A DNA stretch of 7,526 nucleotides, from NCBI GenBank assembly GCA_964625145.1, contig CAZVAQ010000164.1, forward strand, positions 1-7,526, in the 5' to 3' direction. Shown here piece by piece: positions 1-6,731 of the stretch. Both the position numbers and the translations under genes were made by a program. The notes under the pieces are model-generated. The model made no database searches. It had not been told where the DNA came from and saw only the letters and a list, made by a program, of their open reading frames with translations. How positions within the stretch are numbered: position 1 is the stretch's first letter; every line of letters starts with the position of its first letter. This DNA is from CAYTRP01 sp964625145 (GTDB lineage Bacteria; Sumerlaeota; Sumerlaeia; SLMS01; JAHLLQ01).

Positions 1-56
1 CAGACACATTCACGCAGTCACGCGCTCAGTGGGGGGATGGTGAAGGATTTAGGGCA
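1..56. other. Left-edge intergenic sequence, no gene recognised
   Basis: This is the sequence downstream of the siroheme-synthase-like gene on the minus strand. The stop codon of that gene overlaps an ATG (TGATG), but that reading frame closes after two codons (ATG CCC TAA), so it is not a translationally coupled start. I see no GC-rich hairpin followed by a T run, so there is no evidence for an intrinsic terminator before the window edge. The transcript may continue into the next gene outside the window. Confidence 0.5.
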
Positions 57-743
57 TCAGTCTTCGGTGTTCTGAATCTCGGCATGCCTTCGGGCGACAA
101 TTTGGCGAATCCGACGGACCGCTTCCTCAGCGGCGTATCCCTCCCCATGGCTTTCAATCACTAGGGGCAGGTCGCTCTCGATGACTTCGCGCAGGGCCTC
201 GAACTTCTCCTCGTCGCTCATGCCGTGGCCGAGGCCGGCCTTGAGCTCCTCGCGCGCGGCGGTGACAACGTGCAGCATGCGCTCAGCCCCCGGGCCAAAG
301 CAGCACTGCTCCAATCGCTTGCGTTGGTACTTGGAGTAGGCAGGGCAGAGGCCGTCGGTGGAGATGGTGATCATCAGCTCGCCGCGGCGAATGATCGACG
401 GGACGATGAAGCTGCACAGCGGCGTGACGTCCACGATGTTGCACGGAATCCGCCGGCGGTCGCACTCGGCCTTGATGTGGTGATGCAGCTCCTGGTCGTC
501 CGTGGCGGCAAAGACGAGGACCGGCGTGTCGAGGTCCGCATCCTCGAAGGGGCGTTGCACGACTTCCAATCCCGACTCATTGGCGATCCTGAGGGCTTCG
601 TCGGAAAAGTGCGGGGCGACGATGCGAACGCGCGCACCATAGTCAGCCAGCGTGGCGGCCTTGCGCGCGGCAATGGGGCCGCCGCCAACCACGAGGGCAG
701 GCTGCTGCTCTATGTTCATCATCATGGGGTAATATTTCGCCAT
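57..743 (-). CDS. Precorrin-2 dehydrogenase / siroheme synthase N-domain protein (CysG-N/SirC/Met8-like)
   Basis: This 228-residue protein matches the NAD-dependent precorrin-2 dehydrogenase family, which makes sirohydrochlorin on the way to siroheme; some members also insert the iron. An N-terminal Rossmann fold carries the nucleotide-binding run GGGPIAARK (residues 20-28), followed by AATDDQEL (79-86). The block CNIVDVTPLCSFIVPSIIRR (101-120) contains Asp105, the position of the catalytic Asp104 of enterobacterial CysG. The ISTDG block (127-131) aligns with the VSSGG block around CysG Ser128. There is no uroporphyrinogen methyltransferase domain, so this is the stand-alone form. The helical C-terminal part (about 150-228) fits the dimerisation region. 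The ATG lies one base after the upstream stop (TGA-G-ATG), which favours this start over Met7-Met9 and implies translational coupling to the solute-binding protein gene. One oddity is Cys133 where relatives commonly have Ser (GxSP). Dehydrogenase assignment is strong; chelatase activity is unresolved. Confidence 0.92.
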   Translation of the reverse strand: MAKYYPMMMNIEQQPALVVGGGPIAARKAATLADYGARVRIVAPHFSDEALRIANESGLEVVQRPFEDADLDTPVLVFAATDDQELHHHIKAECDRRRIPCNIVDVTPLCSFIVPSIIRRGELMITISTDGLCPAYSKYQRKRLEQCCFGPGAERMLHVVTAAREELKAGLGHGMSDEEKFEALREVIESDLPLVIESHGEGYAAEEAVRRIRQIVARRHAEIQNTED

Positions 744-744
744 C

Positions 745-2136
745 TCAGCGCCCCATGGAATTTCCGGAGGCGGTGGCGACGGTGGTGCCTGTGCGCTCCT
801 CGTAGAGCTTGCGCAACTCCGGTTGGTCGCGCAGGTTCAACCGGATGCGTTCATTCACGCGGCGTGTCACCGTGCGCATGGCTTCCTCGGCGGTGATCAA
901 TCGATTCTCGGCCGCCTCGATGGCCTCGATCCACACGCGGCTCACATAGCTGCTTTCGACGAAAGGACTGGTCTCCTTTGATTCCGCGTAGTCCATCGCG
1001 CGGACGAATACCTCCTGAAAATCCTCCCACGGATACTCCGGATTCAGCAGGTTGTTGGGATCCTCGACGTAATGGCGGTTTGGAGGAAGTGCGTCGCTGC
1101 TCATGGCAATGATCCTGCTGTAATCGTCGCTGGCCAGATACTGCAGGAAGAGCAGCGATTCCTCGATGTTCTTGCTCAACGCATTGATTCCCGGACCGCG
1201 CGCTCCGCAGTACGTCGCGGGCACTCCGCCGGGCATGTGCGGGACAAGGGCGACGCCCAGGTTCCCTTCCATCTCCGGATACTGGCGCAGCAGGATGATC
1301 ATCCATCGCCCGCCGATCATGCTGGCCGCGCGGCCGGTCGCAAACCAATGCATCTGGTTCACGCCCCATCCTCCGTCTCCGGAGATGGCGGCCGCTGCAT
1401 CGGGGGATGGTGCAAGCTGGTGCTTGTGCATCAGGTCCAGGTAGAACTGCATCGCCGCGATCGACTCTGGCGAATCGAGGATGCAACGCGTGCCGTCCTC
1501 CGAGAAGATGCGCGCGCCATGTTGCAGGTGAAAGTGCTCGAGGTCTGATTGCGACAACGCCATGGCAAAGCGCTCGAACCCGCGCCCGTCTGCACGGCGC
1601 ACGGTCAGCGGCTTCACCAGTTCGATGTACTCCTGCCAGGTCATCCCTTCCGGTGGCGGGGGAGGAATGCCGGCTTCCTCGAACACGCGCTTGTTGTAGA
1701 ACAACACACCGCAGGAGACGTTTGCCGGGAACCGGTATTGCTTTCCGTTGTATAGCAGGTTGCCGCGCAGCTTGGGGTATGTCACTTCGGGGCTGATGCC
1801 AAATCGCTCGGCGTACGGCGTCAGGTCCAGCAGGACGCCCGCTTCCGCCAGCGTCACCATCTGCGCCTGGTCGTAGATCTCGATGAGGTCGGGTCCGACA
1901 CCTGTGGAGGCTTGCACGATGGTGCGGTCGAAAGTGTTGGGCTCGACCTTCACGAGAATGTCCGGATGCTTCTCGTGAAAAGGAACTATCTGCGCGGGGC
2001 GCGCGGGATTTGGATCCGTCGACCAGGATATGACAGTTCGCCCTTCGGAATCATCGCCGGGCATGGTGGCGAGGGCGATGATCCACATGATGGCGACGAT
2101 GGCGCCAAAGATGGCGAAGAGTGGTCGTGCAGACAT
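745..2136 (-). CDS. Extracellular solute-binding protein (family 1, sugar ABC transporter type), orphan
   Basis: This 463-residue protein resembles periplasmic binding proteins of carbohydrate ABC transporters (SBP family 1, MalE/UgpB-like). Seen directly: a hydrophobic N-terminal segment at residues 6-23 ending in Ala-Leu-Ala, which could be a Sec signal peptide or an uncleaved anchor; no lipobox cysteine; an early lobe with FHEKHPDI (53-60) and GVGPDLIEIYD (79-89); the family hallmark VLFYNKRVFEEAGIP (144-158) followed by a proline run and MTWQEYI (165-171); and WFATGRAASMIGGRW (264-278), typical of the second lobe. Length fits the family. No permease or ATPase gene is in the window, so partner and substrate are unknown. 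The gene starts 46 nt after the lipoprotein gene and stops one base before the siroheme gene. The ATG at 2136 has only a weak GGCGG-like ribosome site. Fold assignment is confident; a sugar substrate is inferred from the family only. Confidence 0.88.
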   Translation of the reverse strand: MSARPLFAIFGAIVAIMWIIALATMPGDDSEGRTVISWSTDPNPARPAQIVPFHEKHPDILVKVEPNTFDRTIVQASTGVGPDLIEIYDQAQMVTLAEAGVLLDLTPYAERFGISPEVTYPKLRGNLLYNGKQYRFPANVSCGVLFYNKRVFEEAGIPPPPPEGMTWQEYIELVKPLTVRRADGRGFERFAMALSQSDLEHFHLQHGARIFSEDGTRCILDSPESIAAMQFYLDLMHKHQLAPSPDAAAAISGDGGWGVNQMHWFATGRAASMIGGRWMIILLRQYPEMEGNLGVALVPHMPGGVPATYCGARGPGINALSKNIEESLLFLQYLASDDYSRIIAMSSDALPPNRHYVEDPNNLLNPEYPWEDFQEVFVRAMDYAESKETSPFVESSYVSRVWIEAIEAAENRLITAEEAMRTVTRRVNERIRLNLRDQPELRKLYEERTGTTVATASGNSMGR

Positions 2137-2182
2137 GGGCGACCGCCAATCGTGTCATGTGATGCCGCCCGGGTCTCGGGCA
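2137..2182 (-). other. 46-nt spacer with small inverted repeats between lipoprotein and solute-binding genes
   Basis: The spacer begins with ATGCC/GGCAT arms (2179-2183 and 2162-2166 on the plus strand, the first arm overlapping the stop codon) around a GC-rich core that could fold alternatively as GCCCG/CGGGC. A second short dyad, ggcg-ac-cgcc at 2138-2147, sits just before the start codon and overlaps the only candidate ribosome site. No T run follows the hairpins, so an intrinsic terminator is not supported. mRNA processing or modest translational control is possible but unproven. Confidence 0.3.
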
Positions 2183-3442
2183 TTAGCGTCCTGGTGCTGC
2201 CGGCGGTGGCGCGCCCCCACCGCGTTGTGCGCCGCCCGGTCCACCACCTGGTCCGCCGCCCGGTCCGCCGGGGCGCTGTCCGCCAGGCATTGGCCCATTG
2301 GGACGGCCCTGCGGCCGGCGTGGTTCGGGAAGCTGGATCTCAGGGATTTCAATGGTTGGCAGATCCGGGGGAAGGTCGGGCGTTTCGACGCGGTATTCGC
2401 CGCTCTCTTCAAGGGACACGTCCGCGCCGCCGGTGTAGCCGATCAGATAATGAAACCCAGGCGCTAGTGGCGTCTCCAGATACATGGCTGGGAACTGGGC
2501 GCGTGTGTCGGCCAAGACCTCCCGTCCGATGCCCTCCGCGGCGATTTCGTCGAAAGGCGATGCCTCCATCGGAACAACGGCGACCTTGTATCGTCCCTGC
2601 GGAAAGAACTGCCGCGTGGTGGAGGTGACTCCGTAGGAATCGTAGGCGTCGATCGTATATTCCCGGCTGAGCGGTCCGCTTATCAGGACGCGAATCGGCC
2701 GGCTGGTTGTGTTGAAGATTTGCACGCGGGACTCGGTGGAATCCACACGGCCGATGACCTTGGGCAGGTCGAGGTCGCGCAGGTCCTGTTCGGCGAGTGC
2801 GGCCACCTCGTCGTCGATCGCCTGCTCCTGCTCCATGACTTCGGCGGTGACCCAGCGGTTCTTGAACGGGATCAATCCCTTGGCGCGCTGGTCGGCGGCG
2901 AAACGCGTCTCATATTCCGCGGCGGTTATCCACTCGCCATTGTAGGGCACCAGACCCTTCGCGCGCTGTTCCAGTTCGAACGCCGCCTCGCGGGGCATCC
3001 ATTCGTCCTGGTACTGCACAAGGTCGAACTCCTGCGGCATCACCCACTCGCCCTGGTAGAGGACGAATCCCTCCGCGCGCTTGCGGGCCGCCACCGTCTC
3101 GGGAGTCTCCCGCAATTCGAATTCGAGCTTCTGGTTTCTCAGGGTGTAGAGCTGCGCGACCTGGGGACGGGGGCGGTAGTAGCCCTCCTTCTCCACGGTC
3201 ACCCAGATGGCATCGCTGTATCGCCCGTAAGCGGTTAACGGTGTCTGCGGATTATCAATTCCTGTCGTGGTGTCCCACGCCTTTGGCGGCCAGGGACGCC
3301 AGTCTGTGGTGCCATCGGGCGACCACAGGACTTCAGCTCCGGGAGGATTGGATTCCACGCGCAGCCGTGCACAGGAGGCCACAGCCGCCGCGAGGATGAT
3401 CATGCTGGCGACGCGAAGGGAGCGGGCGACTGCTGGTCTCAT
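2183..3442 (-). CDS. Lipoprotein with PEGA-like domain, four Trp-containing repeats and Gly/Pro-rich tail
   Basis: This 419-residue protein is not a family I can name as a whole. It begins with a lipoprotein signal: hydrophobic residues 11-23 and lipobox V-A-S-C with Cys24. Residues 25-112 resemble a PEGA domain, with RVESNPPGAEVLW (28-40) and VTVEKEGYY (81-89) as in surface-layer and envelope proteins. Residues 118-207 hold about four units of a short motif, approximately A-[EK]-G-[FL]-[VI]-x-[YF]-x-x-x-W-[VIM]. Clear copies start near 123, 161 and 187, and a degenerate one (LVQYQDEWM) lies at 141-149. Residues 227-350 look beta-rich. The tail (371-419) is nearly all Gly, Pro, Arg and Gln, probably disordered. 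The ATG lies 6 nt after the zinc-ribbon gene stop, indicating one transcript. Likely attached to a membrane facing the periplasm or surface; function unknown. Confidence 0.85.
   Translation of the reverse strand: MRPAVARSLRVASMIILAAAVASCARLRVESNPPGAEVLWSPDGTTDWRPWPPKAWDTTTGIDNPQTPLTAYGRYSDAIWVTVEKEGYYRPRPQVAQLYTLRNQKLEFELRETPETVAARKRAEGFVLYQGEWVMPQEFDLVQYQDEWMPREAAFELEQRAKGLVPYNGEWITAAEYETRFAADQRAKGLIPFKNRWVTAEVMEQEQAIDDEVAALAEQDLRDLDLPKVIGRVDSTESRVQIFNTTSRPIRVLISGPLSREYTIDAYDSYGVTSTTRQFFPQGRYKVAVVPMEASPFDEIAAEGIGREVLADTRAQFPAMYLETPLAPGFHYLIGYTGGADVSLEESGEYRVETPDLPPDLPTIEIPEIQLPEPRRPQGRPNGPMPGGQRPGGPGGGPGGGPGGAQRGGGAPPPAAPGR
2186..2332 (-). repeat. Low-complexity GC-rich tract encoding the Gly/Pro-rich tail
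   Basis: The 3' end of the lipoprotein gene encodes residues 371-419, with a repeated GGPGGGPGGGPGG pattern at about 392-404. At DNA level this appears as near-repeats of gccgcccggtcc around 2228-2270. Such tracts often vary in length between strains through slippage. The reading frame remains open to the TAA stop. Confidence 0.6.
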
Positions 3443-3448
3443 GATGGC

Positions 3449-4177
3449 TTATTCCGCTGTGACGGCTTCGAAGGTTTCATCCTCGCTCAGGATTCGTCCG
3501 CAATTGTCGCAATAAACGATCCCTTCCTCGCGATGAAGTTCCACGAGCCGGTTGGCCAACAGGGCGAAGTGGCAACCCGTGCAGGAACCATTGCGCACCG
3601 GGACGACGGGGTTGACATCCCAGCGCCGACGCACCTGGTCATAGCTGCTGACGAAATCGCCCTCGGTGGCGCCGACGATCTTCGCACGATCGGCCTGCAG
3701 CGCGGCAATGCGCTCCTTCTTGGTGTTCACCTGCTTGCGGATGCGGTCGCGTTCCTCGCGGGCCTTTTGCTTCGCCTCCGCCAATGCCTTCTCGGCCGTG
3801 GCGACGCGCACGCGGACATTCTCGTCCTCGTTGAGCAATGACGTCCCCACTTCCTGCAAGCGGTCGATTCGCTTCTTTAGGTTGTCGATCTGGCTGCTGA
3901 TGGCCGCCAGCTCCTTGCTCGTCTTCACGAGCATCTGCTGCGCCTGGTAGCTGACGAGCTTCTCGCCCGCCAGACGCATCTCCTGCTCGACCTTCCGGCG
4001 CTCTTCCTCGTGGCTGGTGATGGCACGGGTGGCTTGGGCGAGGGCCTCGGTCTTCTTGGCGAGATCAGCTTTGATCTCTTCCCAGATGCCCGGGTAACGA
4101 TTGATCTGTTCCTGCAGTTCCTGGATCTCTTTATCGAGCTCCTGGATTTCGACGAGGTGCCGGATCTGCTGGTTCAT
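3449..4177 (-). CDS. Coiled-coil C4-type zinc-ribbon protein (CT398/DUF164-like)
   Basis: The 242-residue product has a long charged coiled coil (about residues 5-165), with the conserved stretch VKTSKELAAI (84-93) near its middle. A C-terminal zinc ribbon follows, with Cys199 and Cys202 (CTGC) and Cys223 and Cys226 (CDNC). The sequence between them, HFALLANRLVEL, corresponds to the usual CH-x-x-LPP-type segment. This is the layout of bacterial zinc-ribbon proteins related to chlamydial CT398, sometimes annotated as nucleic-acid-binding. CT398 has been linked to sigma-54 and secretion components, but the role here is unknown. The frame extends upstream to a TTG at 4270. I prefer the ATG at 4177 because the family begins with this coiled coil, the upstream extension is Pro/Gly/Ala-rich and unlike it, and an AAGGA lies upstream. 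Length fits the family. The gene ends 6 nt before the lipoprotein start. Confidence 0.9.
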   Translation of the reverse strand: MNQQIRHLVEIQELDKEIQELQEQINRYPGIWEEIKADLAKKTEALAQATRAITSHEEERRKVEQEMRLAGEKLVSYQAQQMLVKTSKELAAISSQIDNLKKRIDRLQEVGTSLLNEDENVRVRVATAEKALAEAKQKAREERDRIRKQVNTKKERIAALQADRAKIVGATEGDFVSSYDQVRRRWDVNPVVPVRNGSCTGCHFALLANRLVELHREEGIVYCDNCGRILSEDETFEAVTAE

Positions 4178-4326
4178 ACGGAAACCGTGTCCTTGAAAGA
4201 TCGAATGAATTCCCCCGGCCCCGGCCGCTGCTGGGGACCGATGCCATCGGGGTTTAGGGTTACCGGCCAACAGCCGCGTGCCTCAAGGATTTTTCCGGCG
4301 GCGTCGTCACCCTATCGGGGCGCTGC
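4178..4326. other. 149-nt intergenic region with inverted repeats
   Basis: This gap separates the acetyltransferase stop from the zinc-ribbon start. It contains tagggttac (4255-4263) and gtcacccta (4306-4314), an inverted pair matching at eight of nine positions and enclosing 42 nt. It also contains the dyad ccgatg-c-catcgg (4238-4250) and a GC-rich ccggccccggccg stretch (4215-4227). No T run follows any stem in the direction of transcription, so a terminator is not supported. A promoter, operator or mRNA structure could lie here. I could not identify a -35/-10 pair or a known RNA family. Confidence 0.4.
4190..4194 (-). promoter_or_regulatory. Candidate Shine-Dalgarno site for the zinc-ribbon gene
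   Basis: AAGGA on the minus strand lies 12 nt before the ATG at 4177. The spacing is longer than ideal, but it supports this start over the upstream TTG at 4270. Confidence 0.45.
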
Positions 4327-4788
4327 TCACGCGGACCGATCCCGCAGGCTCTTTCGCCAACAGATCAGCCGCTCCACCTCCGTGAATCCCGCGGCCAGAT
4401 GGGCGGCTTCGCTCAGAGCATTGTCGATGAGACTGTCGGAAGCGAGCTCGTGGTAGCCGTTCGCCACCGCCCAGCGCTCGGCCATTTCCAGAAGCAGGGC
4501 ACCAATCCCCTGGCCGCGGTGGGATTCGAGCACAAACCAGCCTTCCAGGAAGGGCACCGGCGAGGATTGGCAGCCGGGGGCGTGGTTGCGGAGGGCCATT
4601 TCCAGAAAGCCGACAAGTTCGCCGCCCGTTTCCTCGGCAACGAAGGTGACCGGTAGCACTCCCTCCTGCTCCCAATCGGCCAGCTCGGCGGCGTGCTCCT
4701 GTGGCGATTGATCGGGCCAAAGCAGAGCCCGCAGACGGCACCATCCTTGCCGGTCGGCGGGCTCGACTTCGCGAATGCGTATTTCCAT
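4327..4788 (-). CDS. GNAT acetyltransferase, aminoglycoside 6'-N-acetyltransferase (AAC(6'))-like
   Basis: This 153-residue single-domain protein transfers an acetyl group from acetyl-CoA. The GNAT acetyl-CoA loop RGQGIG is at residues 91-96, directly after a beta strand (FLEGWFVLESH, 80-90). Several segments match the AAC(6')-I chromosomal type (for example Acinetobacter AAC(6')-Ig and relatives): LRALLWPD near the start (19-26), VGFLEMALR (59-67), SSPVPFLEG (75-83), ELASDSLIDN (114-123) and GFTEVERLICWRKSL (134-148). Length matches the family at about 145-155 residues. The ATG lies 10 nt after the pilB stop, so the two are probably co-transcribed; no strong ribosome site is visible. GNAT fold is near certain. 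Aminoglycoside specificity is inferred, since many environmental members with this signature have unknown substrates and need not confer resistance. Confidence 0.88.
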   Translation of the reverse strand: MEIRIREVEPADRQGWCRLRALLWPDQSPQEHAAELADWEQEGVLPVTFVAEETGGELVGFLEMALRNHAPGCQSSPVPFLEGWFVLESHRGQGIGALLLEMAERWAVANGYHELASDSLIDNALSEAAHLAAGFTEVERLICWRKSLRDRSA

Positions 4789-4798
4789 GGCCGTTCAA

Positions 4799-6718
4799 TC
4801 AGTCTGCGGCGGTGATACGATCCAGTTCCTCCAGGGCTGTCTGCCCCAAGATCACCTTCTGCCAACCGTCCATGCGCAGGCTTCGCATCCCGTTGCGGAT
4901 GGCGATGCGCTTCAGGCGGGCGGAGGGTTCGTTGCGGATGATGAGCTGGCGGAGCTGCGCGTCGATCTCGAAGATCTCGTGGATGGCGGTACGGCCGCGA
5001 TAGCCGGAGTTCGAGCAGCGCTCGCAACCGACCGGGAAGTACATGTCGACGCCTTCCTTGATCTGCTCTTCCGTGGCGCCGAGTCCCGATGGGTCGTCCA
5101 GAATCGTGTGCTGCTGGCGCTTGCACTGCGGACAAAGCGTGCGCAGCAGGCGCTGCGCGATCACCGCCTGCACCGATGAAGCCACCAGGAACGGCTTCAC
5201 GCCCATGTCGATCAGACGCGTGGCGGCGCTTGGCGCGTCGTTCGTGTGGAGTGTCGAGAAGACCAAGTGACCGGTGAGGGCGGCGCGGATGCCGATCTCA
5301 GCGGTTTCAAAGTCGCGGATCTCACCGACCAGGATGACGTCGGGCGATTGACGCAGCATCGAGCGCAGGCCGCGGGTGAAGTCCAGGCCCACTTCCTCGT
5401 TCACCTGCACCTGGTTGATGCCCTCGATCATGTACTCCACCGGGTTCTCGATGGTGATGATCTTGGTCTCGGGATTGTTGAGTGTGGAGAGCGCCGCGTA
5501 CAGGGTGGTCGTCTTCCCCGAACCGGTGGGACCGGTCATGAGGATAACGCCCGTGGGTGTCTGGATCAGGCGCTCGAACTTCTCGATGTTGTCGGGCAGG
5601 AAGCCCACGTCCGCGAGGCCCTTCATCGTCGCGCTCTGGTCCAGGATACGCATGACGATGGACTCGCCATAGATGGCGGGAAGGACCGAGACACGAAGGT
5701 CGAGCTTCTTCTGCCCCAGGTTGAGCTTGATACGACCGTCCTGAGGGATGCGCTTCTCGGCCAGGTCCATACCGGACATGACCTTCAGGCGCGAGATGAT
5801 GGCGTTCTGCCACTTCTTGGGCGGCGAGGGCACCTCGTGGCAAACGCCGTCGATGCGGAACCGGATGGTCACGCCATAGCGCGTTGGCTCGATGTGAATA
5901 TCCGATGCGCGATCGTGAACGGCCTGACGGAAGATGAGGTCGACAAACTTCACGACCGGCGGCGTGTCGCCGCCTTCATCGCCAACATCGATGGTTGTGG
6001 CATCATCGCCCATGAAGTCGAGATCGGTGCGCAGCTCTGTCGAGACACGCTGGTACATGTCGCTGATCTCGTTGCCTTCGTAGTAACGCTTGTAGAAGCG
6101 ATCAATGTCGTCCTCCTTCGCGACCAGTGCCTCGACCTTCTTGCGCAGGATGCGCTCAAGGTCGTCGATGGCCTGGATGTTGGAAGGGTCGGAGATGGCG
6201 ACACTGATGGTGTATTCGTCGTACTCGACCGGGAAGACCTTGTAGTCCTTGGCGACCTTCTTGGGGATCTGGTCGATGAGGTCCTTGGTCACGTCGAGCT
6301 TGTTCAGATCCACGCGGCCCATCCCGAGGGACTCGGCCAGAGTGTCGACGAACTCCTCGCTCTGCAATCCACCAGTTTGAATGCCAGTGCCGGACCTGCG
6401 GATCGAGGTGGCTTCCTCACCCTTGGGGATCACGGAATTGCTGACCGAGCGGCCGCCTGGGAGGGGAATATTCGCCGAACTGACGGATGTGCGCGATACC
6501 GGCTTGGGTACCGTGGTGGAAGAGCGTGCGGAAGGCGGCTGCAGGGAGTCGAACTTTCTCACCTGCTCCATGGAGGGCGAGCGGCTCTCGCCATGGCTCT
6601 GGCCAGTGCGTGCTGCATACTCCTCTTCGGGGATGGCCGCCAAGGGGTCATTCAGTTCTGCCGCGGCTTGCGCGTCGGGCTTCTTTTCGGGTTCCTTCTT
6701 ACGACCGAACAGGGCCAT
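4799..6718 (-). CDS. pilB: Type IV pilus assembly / type II secretion ATPase (PilB/GspE family)
   Basis: This 639-residue cytoplasmic hexameric ATPase powers pilus or pseudopilus extension. Residues 1-115 are charged and low-complexity, beginning MALFGRKK, and look disordered. Residues 120-215 fit the MshEN/T2SSE N-domain. The ATPase core shows Walker A GPTGSGKTT (396-404), Asp box ITIENPVEY (421-429), Walker B ILVGEIRD (462-469) and His box TGHLVFSTLHTND (482-494). A tetracysteine zinc motif follows, CPQC (529-532) and CERC (565-568), typical of PilB/GspE and absent from the retraction ATPase PilT. The frame extends upstream to an ATG at 6811. I prefer 6718 because GAGGA lies 8 nt before it and the extension is Pro/Ala-rich with no family counterpart. 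No pilC, pilT, pilM-Q or gsp genes are in the window, so pilus versus secretion use is not settled. The central ATPase region looks intact. Confidence 0.95.
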   Translation of the reverse strand: MALFGRKKEPEKKPDAQAAAELNDPLAAIPEEEYAARTGQSHGESRSPSMEQVRKFDSLQPPSARSSTTVPKPVSRTSVSSANIPLPGGRSVSNSVIPKGEEATSIRRSGTGIQTGGLQSEEFVDTLAESLGMGRVDLNKLDVTKDLIDQIPKKVAKDYKVFPVEYDEYTISVAISDPSNIQAIDDLERILRKKVEALVAKEDDIDRFYKRYYEGNEISDMYQRVSTELRTDLDFMGDDATTIDVGDEGGDTPPVVKFVDLIFRQAVHDRASDIHIEPTRYGVTIRFRIDGVCHEVPSPPKKWQNAIISRLKVMSGMDLAEKRIPQDGRIKLNLGQKKLDLRVSVLPAIYGESIVMRILDQSATMKGLADVGFLPDNIEKFERLIQTPTGVILMTGPTGSGKTTTLYAALSTLNNPETKIITIENPVEYMIEGINQVQVNEEVGLDFTRGLRSMLRQSPDVILVGEIRDFETAEIGIRAALTGHLVFSTLHTNDAPSAATRLIDMGVKPFLVASSVQAVIAQRLLRTLCPQCKRQQHTILDDPSGLGATEEQIKEGVDMYFPVGCERCSNSGYRGRTAIHEIFEIDAQLRQLIIRNEPSARLKRIAIRNGMRSLRMDGWQKVILGQTALEELDRITAAD

Positions 6719-6726
6719 GCGACGGG

Positions 6727-6731
6727 TCCTC
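6727..6731 (-). promoter_or_regulatory. Shine-Dalgarno site for pilB
   Basis: GAGGA on the minus strand lies 8 nt before the ATG at 6718. It decides the start against the upstream in-frame ATG at 6811. Confidence 0.7.

Noticed and set aside
225..896. 223-codon plus-strand frame over the siroheme and solute-binding genes
   Set aside because: It is antisense to two well-supported genes, crosses their junction and has no family signature.
2162..2183. Hairpin after the lipoprotein gene as an intrinsic terminator
   Set aside because: The stem is short and no T run follows it on the transcribed strand; the next gene starts 46 nt later in the same direction.
1912..2628. Plus-strand frame spanning the solute-binding and lipoprotein gene junction
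   Set aside because: It overlaps two real genes in antisense and its translation is Arg/Pro-rich without domain features.
4178..4270. Upstream extension of the zinc-ribbon gene to a TTG start
   Set aside because: The added 31 residues are unlike the coiled coil, and an ATG with an upstream AAGGA begins exactly where the family normally begins.
4178..4326. Possible RNase P RNA or signal recognition particle RNA next to the zinc-ribbon gene
   Set aside because: The gap is too short for RNase P RNA and I found none of the conserved loop sequences of either RNA.
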